Origin: Bacteroidota bacterium
Lineage (GTDB): Bacteria > Bacteroidota > Bacteroidia > Bacteroidales > GCA-2748055
DNA length: 16,648 nucleotides
Direction of reading: 5' to 3'
Assembly: GCA_024244665.1 (NCBI GenBank)
Contig: JAAEOI010000156.1
Span: 1 to 16,648, forward strand
A program made the translations under genes and the position numbers. The notes beneath the pieces were generated by a model, which made no database searches, was not told where the DNA came from, and saw only the letters and a list, made by a program, of their open reading frames with translations. Below, piece after piece: positions 1-6,999 of this stretch. The stretch's first letter is position 1. Every line of letters begins with the position of its first letter.

Positions 1-291
1 ATACACAACCTGATCAGGGGACTCAGCCCCTATCCTGCCGCCTTCTCCTTCCTGGAAAAAGAACCCGGTCAAAAGACACTCTGTAAAGTCTATGCATCAC
101 AATTCGAAAGTAAGGAGCACTCCCATGATTCGGGAATGATCATAAGCGACGGAAAAAAAGAGATGAAGGTAGCTGTGGGTGGCGGATACCTGAAGATTCT
201 CTCCCTGCAGCAGGAGGGAAAAAGAAGGATGAATACCGGGGAATTCCTCCTGGGTCTTAAACTGACTTCCGGCCTGTCCCGGTTTTCCTGA
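1..291 (+). CDS. fmt: Methionyl-tRNA formyltransferase, C-terminal part (5' end outside window)
   Basis: This open frame enters from the left edge and ends at TGA 289-291, giving 96 residues. It is the C-terminal OB-like domain of methionyl-tRNA formyltransferase, which uses 10-formyltetrahydrofolate to formylate the initiator Met-tRNA in the cytoplasm. Near its start it has the family motif IHNLIRGLSPYPAAFS. Near the end it has the glycine-rich 'VAVGGGYLKILSLQQ' stretch followed by 'GKRRMNTGEFLLG', the usual closing motif of Fmt. Family members are about 310 residues, so roughly the first two thirds, including the catalytic formyltransferase fold, lie upstream. The last 35 bases overlap the convergent gene on the minus strand. 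What is seen is the sequence match; the function follows from the family. Confidence is high despite the truncation by the window edge. Confidence 0.9.
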   Translation: MHNLIRGLSPYPAAFSFLEKEPGQKTLCKVYASQFESKEHSHDSGMIISDGKKEMKVAVGGGYLKILSLQQEGKRRMNTGEFLLGLKLTSGLSRFS

Positions 292-715
292 GCTGTTTAA
301 GGTGCAGTTCAATCCCTTCGGTCAGCATGTAATATAGCTTGATGGCATTGATAAACTGCAGCTGGTATGACCGGGAATACCTGCCAGAAACAAAGAATTC
401 AAAATTGTAGTCCTCGATCTCACCCATGGTAATTTCCCTGGGCTCCAGGTTTTCAAAATAGTCGAAAAATCGCTTCACCATAAAGAGGTAGCTCTTCCTT
501 GATTTTTCTGAATAGCCCTCCTTCTCCAGCTGCTGCACATAAAACTCAAAGTTCGGGCCATCCACAGGGTGACCCTGTTTGAACCATGAAGAGATGGAGT
601 GCCACAACTCGGATGAGACTTTCTTTGTTGACCTATCATCGAAAAAATCGATCCTGGTCTGTCTGCCATCCGGGGGCAGAATCATCTTCAAATGCAGTTC
701 GTTGACCTCAACCAT
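257..715 (-). CDS. Orphan tyrosine-recombinase core-binding (SAM-like) domain protein, no catalytic domain
   Basis: A 152-residue protein starting with ATG at 715. Residues about 55-135 resemble the N-terminal SAM-like core-binding domain of phage-type integrases: 'YSEKSRKSYLFMVKRFFDYF', then 'EPREITMGEIEDY', then 'LQFINAIKLYY', which is close to the 'QAINAIKFYYE' seen in Bacteroidota integrases. Residues 1-50 look like the N-terminal extension found in such integrases (LHLK, then RIDFFDD). The chain stops after 'QLRKTGTGRK', about where the catalytic domain should begin, so the R/H/R/Y residues of a recombinase are absent. The downstream DNA is fmt, which this gene overlaps by 35 bases tail to tail. 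It may be the remnant of a recombinase or a retained stand-alone DNA-binding protein. I infer DNA binding only from the fold. It is certainly not an active recombinase alone. Confidence 0.6.
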   Translation of the reverse strand: MVEVNELHLKMILPPDGRQTRIDFFDDRSTKKVSSELWHSISSWFKQGHPVDGPNFEFYVQQLEKEGYSEKSRKSYLFMVKRFFDYFENLEPREITMGEIEDYNFEFFVSGRYSRSYQLQFINAIKLYYMLTEGIELHLKQLRKTGTGRKSV

Positions 716-863
716 GCTTCCGAAATTTATATAAAGGTAAGCTACTGCCGGACCATTGTAAAGTTTTGACAGTCAAAAACATCAACACGTTATGAACAAT
801 TTCAGGCTCCCAAAACGAATCAATTTCTGAACTCGGGATATGTCTTCGGCTTCAAAAAATTTC

Positions 864-871
864 TACTTTTG
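864..871 (+). promoter_or_regulatory. Candidate Bacteroidota -7 element (TACTTTTG)
   Basis: TACTTTTG matches the TAnnTTTG -7 consensus of the Bacteroidota primary sigma factor exactly. It lies 22 bases before the ATG at 894. No clear TTTG -33 element stands at the usual spacing; TTCG near 844 is a poor candidate. If real, it would have driven the DUF4251 gene whose remnant follows, which supports 894 as that gene's original start. The match is seen; the promoter activity is inferred. Confidence 0.3.
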
Positions 872-893
872 AGAAACTTATATAAACAGCTAT

Positions 894-1221
894 ATGAAAA
901 AATTCACCATCTCCCTATTACACGCTGGAAGCAAAAGACAGCATATTCACAGCCCACCTTCCCTATTTCGGCCGAGCCTACCAGGCCAGCTACGGCGGGG
1001 ATGGAGGTATTGAATTCGAGGGGAAATCCGAAAATTTCAACATCACCTTGAATGAGAAGAAACGAACGATTAAGATCCAGTTTCAAATCAGGGGTAATAC
1101 GGACAGGTACGACCTCTTTCTTACTGTGGGTTCCTCCGGTTTCGGAACACTGAACATCAACAGCCAGAACCGGCAGCCTATTTCATACACCGGAACCGTC
1201 CTTCCCCTGAAGAAGGAGTAG
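894..1221 (+). pseudogene. DUF4251 protein remnant, internally deleted and frameshifted
   Basis: ATG at 894 begins 'MKKFTISLL', which looks like the start of a signal peptide, but this frame stops after 40 codons. From about 898 to TAG 1219-1221 a different frame encodes a good DUF4251 C-terminal region: 'LEAKDSIFTAHLPYFGRAYQ', then GGDGGIEFEG, and near the end 'LNINSQNRQPISYTGTV'. That frame has a stop (TGA 895-897) immediately upstream and no usable early ATG. DUF4251 proteins are secreted Bacteroidota proteins of about 170-190 residues with unknown function, so roughly 70 residues are missing between the signal peptide and the conserved core. The simplest reading is an internal deletion that joined the two parts out of frame. 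I infer that the gene is dead. An assembly or sequencing error cannot explain the missing residues but could affect the frame. Confidence 0.65.
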
Positions 1222-1246
1222 GAAAGGTTCGGGGGCAGTGAGATCC

Positions 1247-2260
1247 CTACTCCTCGAAACGGAACTGCATCTCATCCTCAAAGACAGGTTCCTCCACAGG
1301 CTCAAGCTTAAGGAGAGGCTCCCGCTTTTTGCGACGCAGGTAGATTTCGATACCCGCCAGCGGCTGTGCCCCTTCACTCATCAGGTTCAACCGGTAAAGG
1401 TGCTTCAGTTTCACTCCGTAGATCTGGGAAATAGTATACATGGTCTCGCCCTCCTTCACCACATGAATCTCATTGCCCCTGGCCGCTTTCCTGCGTTTTG
1501 GCTGGAGATAGATGATCTGTCCGGGTACAAGCACTTCACCTTTATAAAGGCTGTTGTACCTGTATAATTCGTTATGGTAGAGGTCCATTTCATCCCTGAT
1601 CGATTCAGGGGTATCACCCGGTTCCACCACGATATACTCAATTGTATTGTTCACCAGGACACTCCTCGAAGTGCGATACCCGTGATCGGTCACGAAGGTG
1701 GTGCTGTCGGTTCCACTGCCCATTCCACCCTCCAGGACCAGCAAATCATAGCGATACAATTCGTTCTGTTCAATAATCTGGATCAGCAAGGTAGCATATT
1801 TGGATGCCGTGGCATACCCCGCCTTTTTCAAGCCCTTTGCCCATCCCCTGTAGTCGTGGGGCTTAAGTTCAAACAGGGAAGCATACCTTGTTTTTGTGGT
1901 CAGGAAGAGGGAGTGGTCCATATATGATTCATAGGGGGAGTCATAGGATCGGAAGCATTCATGCCTGGCATCATCGTCATGATAGATCTTCCGGCCGGTC
2001 CACTCGTGACACTTTATGCCGAAGTGGTTATTGCCCTTACGGGCCAGTGTGCTGTTCCCGTTGTTGGATTCAAGGCATCCCTGGGCTAGCGTTATACTGG
2101 CGGGTATCCCTACCCGGGCCATCTCCTTCATGGCCAGTTCAGCATAAGTCTGAATATAGGTATCTCTCGTCAGTTTATTCCCGTTCTGCCCTTGCAGTGG
2201 GAACTGCAGCAACAGAAACAGCAACATGCATACCCTTCCTCTTCTCCCGTTCATAATCAC
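1247..2260 (-). CDS. Secreted GH73 glucosaminidase with two C-terminal LysM domains
   Basis: A 337-residue protein beginning with an N-terminal signal peptide (about residues 1-24, hydrophobic core 'CMLLFLLLQFPLQGQ'). Residues about 33-172 form a FlgJ-like GH73 endo-beta-N-acetylglucosaminidase domain: 'ASITLAQGCLESNNGNSTLA' contains the expected catalytic Glu64, followed by 'NNHFGIKCHEW' and 'GYATASKYATLLIQIIEQN', both typical of the family. Two LysM-like domains follow at about 207-253 and 265-308; each starts with an EYIVV/EIHVV-type strand and a 'GDT'/'GET' turn. The family cleaves the glycan backbone of peptidoglycan between GlcNAc and MurNAc, and LysM binds that glycan. I infer a periplasmic or outer-surface cell-wall remodelling enzyme. 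Its end faces the DUF4251 remnant, 25 bases away, and its start faces cdd. ATG at 2260 is used; an ATG two codons later is an alternative. Confidence 0.88.
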   Translation of the reverse strand: MIMNGRRGRVCMLLFLLLQFPLQGQNGNKLTRDTYIQTYAELAMKEMARVGIPASITLAQGCLESNNGNSTLARKGNNHFGIKCHEWTGRKIYHDDDARHECFRSYDSPYESYMDHSLFLTTKTRYASLFELKPHDYRGWAKGLKKAGYATASKYATLLIQIIEQNELYRYDLLVLEGGMGSGTDSTTFVTDHGYRTSRSVLVNNTIEYIVVEPGDTPESIRDEMDLYHNELYRYNSLYKGEVLVPGQIIYLQPKRRKAARGNEIHVVKEGETMYTISQIYGVKLKHLYRLNLMSEGAQPLAGIEIYLRRKKREPLLKLEPVEEPVFEDEMQFRFEE

Positions 2261-2306
2261 CTTGTTTCAATTATAGAATTCTGGTAAAAATAGCCATATG
2301 TCGGTC

Positions 2307-2326
2307 AACTCCCCTCCGGAGTTTTT
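2307..2326. other. Small hairpin in the divergent gap between the GH73 gene and cdd
   Basis: AACTCC (2307-2312) and GGAGTT (2318-2323) form a perfect 6-bp stem around a 5-base loop, followed on the plus strand by a run of T to 2326. It sits about 85 bases before cdd and about 47 before the divergent hydrolase start. The shape is that of a weak intrinsic terminator or leader hairpin, but no gene end lies nearby. Function is unknown and it may be chance. Confidence 0.25.
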
Positions 2327-2411
2327 AACAACCTCTCTCAATAACGGTCGTTTATAACATTTTCATGTACAAGGGATATAAACCCTAATTTTATATGAAA
2401 ACAACAACGCT

Positions 2412-2891
2412 ATGAAACAGAGGGCATTTACTATCCGGATTGCTGAGTACAACCAACTGGAAGATCTGCCCGTCCGGTCTGACCTTGTTGAACGGGCCAT
2501 GGAAGCTGCCGGAAAAGCATATGCTCCCTACTCGGATTACCACGTAGGGGCAGCAGTCCTCCTTGAGAACGGGAAGGTTTTCGCCGGGAACAACCAGGAA
2601 AACGCGGCCTACCCATCAGGATTGTGTGCGGAAAGGGTGGCTATCTTCTATGCCGGGGCTCAGTTCCCCGATGTCCCGGTGGTCAGCATCGCTATTACTG
2701 CATTTGCAGACGGAAAATTTCAGGAAGACCCGGTAACACCATGTGGTGCCTGCAGACAGGTGCTCTATGAGAAAGAGGTGCACGGAGGAAAAGCGATGGA
2801 GGTCATACTTTATGGAACCAGGAAGATACAGGTCCTAAGTCGCGCCACAGATCTCCTCCCCTTACCCTTCGCCCTCAAACCAGGCATTTAA
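2412..2891 (+). CDS. cdd: Cytidine deaminase
   Basis: A 159-residue protein, a normal length for a homotetrameric cytidine deaminase. It deaminates cytidine and deoxycytidine to uridine and deoxyuridine in pyrimidine salvage in the cytoplasm. The active-site motifs are intact. 'NQENAAYPSG' (61-70) carries the nucleoside-binding Asn and Glu. CAE at 72-74 gives the zinc ligand Cys72 and proton-shuttle Glu74. 'TPCGACRQVL' supplies zinc ligands Cys111 and Cys114. 'YAPYSDYHVGAAV' (37-49) is the expected N-terminal motif. ATG 2412 is preceded by an A-rich leader without a Shine-Dalgarno sequence, as is usual in this phylum. Its stop is only 17 bases from the end of the convergent pseudouridine synthase gene, and I see no terminator hairpin there. 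Confidence 0.95.
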   Translation: MKQRAFTIRIAEYNQLEDLPVRSDLVERAMEAAGKAYAPYSDYHVGAAVLLENGKVFAGNNQENAAYPSGLCAERVAIFYAGAQFPDVPVVSIAITAFADGKFQEDPVTPCGACRQVLYEKEVHGGKAMEVILYGTRKIQVLSRATDLLPLPFALKPGI

Positions 2892-2908
2892 TTTGGCTGG
2901 CGGACTGT

Positions 2909-3637
2909 TCAGGCCTTCTTCTTCTTCAAACCAAAAACCGGGAAGATATCCATCTTGGGATAGGGTGCAACTACCTCTACGGGCTCCTTTTTTACAGGAT
3001 GAACAAAGGATACACTCCTGGCATGCAGGCTGATACCCCCGTTTTTATTGGTGCGCCGCGCGCCGTATTTTCGATCCCCCTTGATCACACAGCCCATATC
3101 TGCCAGCTGTGCCCTGATCTGGTGATGGCGGCCCGTTTCAAGCACAACTTCCAGCAGGTGGTAATTATCCGATGAGGCCAATTGCCTGTAGTGCAGGCGG
3201 GCCCATTTGGAATTAGGAACCTCCTTTTTATATACGTAGGACTTATTTTGCTTTGTATTCCTGGTCAGGTAGTGCTCCAGTGTTCCCGATTCGGGATCAG
3301 GCTTCACCACCACAATTGCATGGTAAATCTTCTCCAACTCCTTCTCCTTGAACATCTGAGCCATCCGGCTCAGCGCCTTGCTGGTCTTGGCAAAGATCAC
3401 CACCCCGCTAACGGGCCTGTCCAGGCGGTGGGGAATGCCCAGGAAAACCTCCCCGGGTTTGTTGTCACGCTCCTTTATATACTCCTTCAGAATCTTGTCC
3501 AGTGAGGGATCACCGGTCTGATCGCCCTGCACAATGTCGGATACCCGCTTATTAACAATCATCAAATGGTTGTCCTCATACAATATGGTCACCGGCGACT
3601 TAACTTCACTCACCTCACTTATTTTTTTACTGTGCAC
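2909..3637 (-). CDS. RluA-family RNA pseudouridine synthase
   Basis: A 242-residue protein of the RluA/RsuA pseudouridine synthase superfamily, which isomerises specific uridines in rRNA or tRNA. The RluA signature 'GIPHRLDRPVSGVVIFAKT' (67-85) includes the catalytic Asp73. 'VLYEDNHLMIVNK'-type residues near 18-30 and 'ETGRHHQIRAQLADMGCVIKGDRKYGA' as separate motifs around 165-195 complete the family pattern. There is no N-terminal S4 domain, so it is one of the short single-domain members; the target uridine cannot be read from sequence. It lies downstream of panB on the same strand. The predicted start is GTG 3635-3637, which falls inside the 7-bp repeat array. A later in-frame GTG (codon 9), outside the array, is an alternative start that removes the array from the coding region. 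Family assignment is firm; start choice is not. Confidence 0.9.
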   Translation of the reverse strand: MHSKKISEVSEVKSPVTILYEDNHLMIVNKRVSDIVQGDQTGDPSLDKILKEYIKERDNKPGEVFLGIPHRLDRPVSGVVIFAKTSKALSRMAQMFKEKELEKIYHAIVVVKPDPESGTLEHYLTRNTKQNKSYVYKKEVPNSKWARLHYRQLASSDNYHLLEVVLETGRHHQIRAQLADMGCVIKGDRKYGARRTNKNGGISLHARSVSFVHPVKKEPVEVVAPYPKMDIFPVFGLKKKKA

Positions 3638-3683
3638 TGTGTACTGAGTACTGAGTACTGAGTACTGAGTACTGAATACTGAA
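3628..3683. repeat. Heptanucleotide tandem array, locus 1 (about 8 units of TACTGAG type)
   Basis: Eight contiguous 7-bp units are visible: TACTGTG, CACTGTG, four TACTGAG and two TACTGAA. The array lies between panB (stop at 3689-3691) and the pseudouridine synthase gene on the same strand, and overlaps the predicted GTG start of the latter. TACTGAG next to TAC gives GTACT-G-AGTAC inverted repeats, so the array can form small hairpins. The same family recurs at 10904-10997; both share the 21-base order CACTGTG-TACTGAG-TACTGAG. Such short tandem arrays may vary in copy number. Confidence 0.95.
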
Positions 3684-3688
3684 TTGAG

Positions 3689-4504
3689 TTAATATTGTTC
3701 TTTTTCGTTGGGAAACTTCTGCGAGCGGACATCATCAATGTAGTTCTGAATCGCACCCTTGATCTCCATCTGGAGGTTATGGTACCGGCGGAGGAACCTT
3801 GGCGAAAACTCCTGGGTGATGCCCAGCATGTCATGAAGTACCAGAACCTGGCCGTCCACCTCCGATCCTGCACCGATTCCGATGGTAGGAATGCTGATCT
3901 CCCTGGTCACCTCTCCGGCCAGTTTTGCGGGGATCTTCTCCAGCACAATAGCAAAGCAACCGGCATTAGCCAGTGCCTTCGCGTCAGATTTCAATTTTTC
4001 AGCCTCATCATTTTCAGTGGCTCTGACCACATAAGTCCCGAATTTATGAATCGACTGGGGGGTAAGCCCCAGGTGGCCCATAACCGGGATCCCGGCAGAA
4101 AGGATTCTTTCAACGGATTCGACGATCTCCACACCCCCTTCCATCTTGATTGCACTGGCACCGGTCTCTTTCATGATCCGGATCGCCGACGCCAGGGCCT
4201 CAATTGAATTTCCCTGGTAAGTTCCAAAAGGAAGGTCAACCACAACCAGGGCCCGGCTGGTGGCCCTCACCACGGAGGCTGCATGATAGATCATATTGTC
4301 CAGGGTAATGGGCAGGGTGGTCTCAAAACCTGCCATGACATTGGAGGCAGAATCTCCCACCAGGACGACATCAATCCCCGCCTGATCGAGCAGACGGGCA
4401 AAGGAGTAGTCATAACCGGTTAACATGGCAATTTTCTCACCTTTCAGTTTCATGGCAAGAAGCACATGGGTGGTGACACGTTTTACATTGCTGTGAAGGG
4501 ACAT
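3689..4504 (-). CDS. panB: 3-methyl-2-oxobutanoate (ketopantoate) hydroxymethyltransferase
   Basis: A 271-residue protein, matching the usual 260-275 of PanB. It transfers a hydroxymethyl group from 5,10-methylenetetrahydrofolate to 2-oxoisovalerate, the first committed step of pantothenate and so CoA synthesis, in the cytoplasm. Family landmarks are clear along the TIM barrel: '[19 protein letters not shown]' (27-45); '[13 protein letters not shown]' with metal ligand Asp51; '[12 protein letters not shown]' with Asp90; 'AIKMEGG' with Lys120 and Glu122; '[10 protein letters not shown]'; 'VLEKIP' with Glu189, the likely general base; and '[22 protein letters not shown]'. Residue roles are transferred from the Escherichia coli enzyme. 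The gene probably co-transcribes with the pseudouridine synthase downstream, 51 bases away across the repeat array. panC and panD are not in the window. Confidence 0.97.
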   Translation of the reverse strand: MSLHSNVKRVTTHVLLAMKLKGEKIAMLTGYDYSFARLLDQAGIDVVLVGDSASNVMAGFETTLPITLDNMIYHAASVVRATSRALVVVDLPFGTYQGNSIEALASAIRIMKETGASAIKMEGGVEIVESVERILSAGIPVMGHLGLTPQSIHKFGTYVVRATENDEAEKLKSDAKALANAGCFAIVLEKIPAKLAGEVTREISIPTIGIGAGSEVDGQVLVLHDMLGITQEFSPRFLRRYHNLQMEIKGAIQNYIDDVRSQKFPNEKEQY

Positions 4505-4864
4505 GGGATATAGAGTAAATAGTTAATAGTAATTGGTAATTGGTGGTTAGTAAATGGGTAAATAAGTAAGTGGGTAAGGTTAGTTAAGATAGTGAAGTTA
4601 GTAAAGATAGTGAAGTTAGTATTGTTAGTGTTGTTGGTATGCTTATCCGCTGCAAAGTTGATAATAAAAATCAAATTGGCAGTCAATATGTCAGTAAACC
4701 TGTCATGCAAAGGGAGCTTTTCCACCGGTTTTTGTGTCATTATTGCAATGGAAGGCTAAAATCGGGTTATGGCATAATCTCTGATAGAAAGAGGTAGTTA
4801 GAAAATAGTAAGTGAGAAATAAAGAACTGAAGAAAGTTAGTAAAATATAAAATAGACAGAAGTT
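4505..4864. other. Low-complexity divergent intergenic region between panB and dnaK
   Basis: These 360 bases hold no convincing gene. The left part (about 4510-4640) is purine/T-rich on the plus strand, with recurring GTTAGT, AGTAAG and GGTAA words. The middle part has normal composition, and the last 60 bases before dnaK are again A/G-rich. Promoters for both divergent genes should lie here. A weak candidate for panB is CAACTTTG on the minus strand (4653-4660), one mismatch from TAnnTTTG, with a TTG about 23 bases further upstream. For dnaK I find no good TAnnTTTG match. A short frame through the left part translates to repetitive Asn/Thr/Phe-rich sequence and is judged not to be a gene. Confidence 0.6.
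4586..4621. repeat. Two perfect 18-bp tandem units upstream of panB
   Basis: The 18-base unit AAGATAGTGAAGTTAGTA occurs twice in direct succession (4586-4603 and 4604-4621). It is flanked by degenerate related words such as GGTTAGTTAAGATAG and TTGTTAGTG. It forms the core of the low-complexity tract in the panB/dnaK gap. It is unrelated to the 7-bp arrays except for being a simple repeat. Confidence 0.9.
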
Positions 4865-6784
4865 ATGAGTAAGATTATCGGAATAGACCTAGGAACCACA
4901 AACTCGTGTGTTTCAGTTATGGAAGGTAACGAACCGGTTGTAATTCCCAACAGTGAAGGGAAACGTACCACCCCGTCAGTGGTGGCATTCGTTGAGAACG
5001 GTGAGAGAAAAGTAGGTGATCCGGCTAAAAGGCAGGCCATTACCAACCCTACCAAGACCATCTCTTCCATTAAGCGGTTCATGGGTGAATCCTATGACCG
5101 GATGAACAAGGAGATCAAAAGAGTACCCTATACAGTGGTTAAGGGTGAAAACAATACCCCGCGCGTTCAGATCGAAGACCGCAAATACTCCCCTCAGGAA
5201 ATTTCAGCAATGGTCCTTCAGAAAATGAAGAAGACCGCTGAAGACTACCTGGGACACGAAGTTACGGATGCAGTTGTTACTGTTCCGGCATATTTCAGCG
5301 ATTCACAGCGCCAGGCCACCAAAGAGGCCGGGGAAATTGCAGGCCTTACTGTAAAAAGGATCATTAACGAACCTACAGCTGCATCGCTGGCTTACGGGCT
5401 TGACAAGAAGACTTCTGATCTTAAGATTGCTGTTTTTGATCTGGGTGGTGGTACATTCGACATCTCCATCCTGGAACTGGGGGACGGAGTATTCGAGGTG
5501 AAATCAACCAACGGTGACACTCACCTGGGAGGCGACGATTTCGACCAGGTGATCATCGACTGGCTGGCCGACGAGTTTAAGAAGGACGAAGGACTTGACC
5601 TGAAAAAGGATCCCATGGCCCTTCAGCGCCTGAAGGAAGCTGCCGAGAAAGCCAAAATCGAGCTCTCCAGCTCTACCCAGACTGAGATCAATCTTCCTTA
5701 CATCATGCCTGTTGACGGTGTCCCCAAGCACCTTGTAAAGAGCCTTACCAGGGCCAAGTTTGAAAGTCTTTCCGATTCACTGATCCAGGCTACCGTTGAA
5801 CCCTGTAAAAAGGCTTTGAAGGATTCCGGCTACAGCAAGGGAGATATCAATGAGGTGATCCTGGTGGGTGGTTCAACACGGATCCCCGCCATTCAGAAAG
5901 TTGTTCAGGATTTCTTCGGGAAAGCACCCTCCAAAGGTGTGAACCCCGATGAGGTTGTGGCAGTTGGTGCAGCTATCCAGGGCGGTGTTCTTACCGGTGA
6001 GGTAAAAGACGTACTGCTGCTGGATGTAACTCCCCTGTCACTGGGAATCGAGACCATGGGAGGTGTGAATACCAAGCTCATTGAGTCCAACACCACCATC
6101 CCTACTAAAAAGACACAGACCTTCACCACAGCGGCCGACAACCAGCCTTCAGTGGAGATCCACGTACTGCAGGGAGAGCGTTCCTTGGCAAAGGACAACA
6201 AGACTATCGGCCGTTTCCACCTGGACGGGATTCCGCCATCACCCCGGGGGCTGCCCCAGATCGAGGTAACCTTCGATATTGATGCCAACGGTATTCTGAA
6301 CGTCTCCGCAAGGGATAAGGGAACCGGCAAAGAGCAGAGCATCCGCATCGAGGCTTCATCCGGACTTTCGGATGCTGAAATTGAGAAGATGAAGATGGAG
6401 GCTCAGGAGAATGAGGAGGCTGACAAGGTGGCAAAGGAGCGGATCGAGAAGCTCAACAACGCCGACAGCCTGGTATTCCAGACCGAGAAGCAGCTCACCG
6501 AGTTTGGTGACAAGATCCCGGCAGAGAAGAAGGCTCCCATCGAAGAGGCCCTGAACACTCTGAAGGAGGCGCACAAATCTGAGGATATCGCCGCCATCGA
6601 CCAGGCCATGGAAACGCTGAACACAGCGTGGCAGGCAGCTTCACAGGACATCTACAATGCCCAGCAGGCATCTGGCGATGCCGGTCAGCCGGGACAACCG
6701 GAAGGCGAAGCTCCCCCCGAGGATGCACCTCAGGGTAAAGGTGACGATGAGGTTACCGACGTGGACTTCGAGGAGGTTAAATAG
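4865..6784 (+). CDS. dnaK: Molecular chaperone DnaK (Hsp70)
   Basis: A 639-residue Hsp70, the usual bacterial DnaK length. It is the ATP-dependent chaperone that cycles on exposed hydrophobic segments with DnaJ and GrpE. All three Hsp70 signatures are present: '[16 protein letters not shown]' near residue 6, '[13 protein letters not shown]' at 189-201 (with the conserved Thr197), and '[17 protein letters not shown]' at 331-347. The interdomain linker '[12 protein letters not shown]' begins at 383. The substrate-binding beta domain runs to about 505, followed by the helical lid and a Gly/Pro/Glu-rich tail closing in DVDFEEVK, the conserved bacterial C-terminus. It stands alone: neither grpE nor dnaJ is adjacent. 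A strong hairpin 24 bases after the stop suggests a monocistronic transcript. ATG 4865 is supported by the conserved N-terminus. Confidence 0.98.
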   Translation: MSKIIGIDLGTTNSCVSVMEGNEPVVIPNSEGKRTTPSVVAFVENGERKVGDPAKRQAITNPTKTISSIKRFMGESYDRMNKEIKRVPYTVVKGENNTPRVQIEDRKYSPQEISAMVLQKMKKTAEDYLGHEVTDAVVTVPAYFSDSQRQATKEAGEIAGLTVKRIINEPTAASLAYGLDKKTSDLKIAVFDLGGGTFDISILELGDGVFEVKSTNGDTHLGGDDFDQVIIDWLADEFKKDEGLDLKKDPMALQRLKEAAEKAKIELSSSTQTEINLPYIMPVDGVPKHLVKSLTRAKFESLSDSLIQATVEPCKKALKDSGYSKGDINEVILVGGSTRIPAIQKVVQDFFGKAPSKGVNPDEVVAVGAAIQGGVLTGEVKDVLLLDVTPLSLGIETMGGVNTKLIESNTTIPTKKTQTFTTAADNQPSVEIHVLQGERSLAKDNKTIGRFHLDGIPPSPRGLPQIEVTFDIDANGILNVSARDKGTGKEQSIRIEASSGLSDAEIEKMKMEAQENEEADKVAKERIEKLNNADSLVFQTEKQLTEFGDKIPAEKKAPIEEALNTLKEAHKSEDIAAIDQAMETLNTAWQAASQDIYNAQQASGDAGQPGQPEGEAPPEDAPQGKGDDEVTDVDFEEVK

Positions 6785-6807
6785 AAACATACCATTTTAT
6801 GGTTTTA

Positions 6808-6845
6808 AGGGGGCTGTTCCGAAAGGAGTAGCCCCCTCTCTGTTT
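6808..6845 (+). terminator. Intrinsic terminator after dnaK, GAAA tetraloop
   Basis: AGGGGGCT (6808-6815) pairs perfectly with AGCCCCCT (6830-6837). Inside, GTTCC (6816-6820) pairs with GGAGT (6825-6829), including two G-U pairs, around a GAAA loop (6821-6824). The result is a 13-bp stem capped by a GNRA-type tetraloop. A pyrimidine-rich CTCTGTTTT tail follows. It begins 24 bases after the dnaK stop codon, a good place for rho-independent termination. Confidence 0.8.
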
Positions 6846-6881
6846 TAGAGAATGATTGAGCGAAGCTTTTCTCTTTTTGGC

Positions 6882-6889
6882 TATATTTG
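6882..6889 (+). promoter_or_regulatory. Candidate -7 element (TATATTTG) for the MORN-S8-xseAB unit
   Basis: TATATTTG is a perfect match to the Bacteroidota -7 consensus TAnnTTTG. The nearest upstream TTG (6856-6858) lies 23 bases away, slightly more than the usual 19-21, so the -33 element is weak. The site follows the dnaK terminator and precedes the GTG start at 7000 by about 110 bases. That would leave a leader of about 100 bases, which I find otherwise unremarkable. Confidence 0.35.
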
Positions 6890-6999
6890 AGGCCACATGA
6901 AACGTCCATTACAATATTTACATTATTATCACGAAAGAACACGTAATTATTGTATTGGTAAGTTGCACTAGGCCAGTAAAATAAACAAATTAATCACTA

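Noticed and set aside
3619..3873. Minus-strand frame of 84 codons ending in SVLSTQY-type repeats
   Set aside because: The repeats are the 7-bp array read through in frame (3 x 7 bases = 7 codons), and the rest lies out of frame inside panB.
4483..4740. Minus-strand frame of 85 codons rich in Asn, Thr and Phe before panB
   Set aside because: It is a translation of the low-complexity tract, overlaps the panB start and has the composition of simple-sequence DNA, not of a protein.
5905..6348. Long antisense frame inside dnaK (147 codons), with several others of 60-90 codons
   Set aside because: These mirror the codon bias of a GC-richer, strongly expressed gene and show no recognisable protein features.
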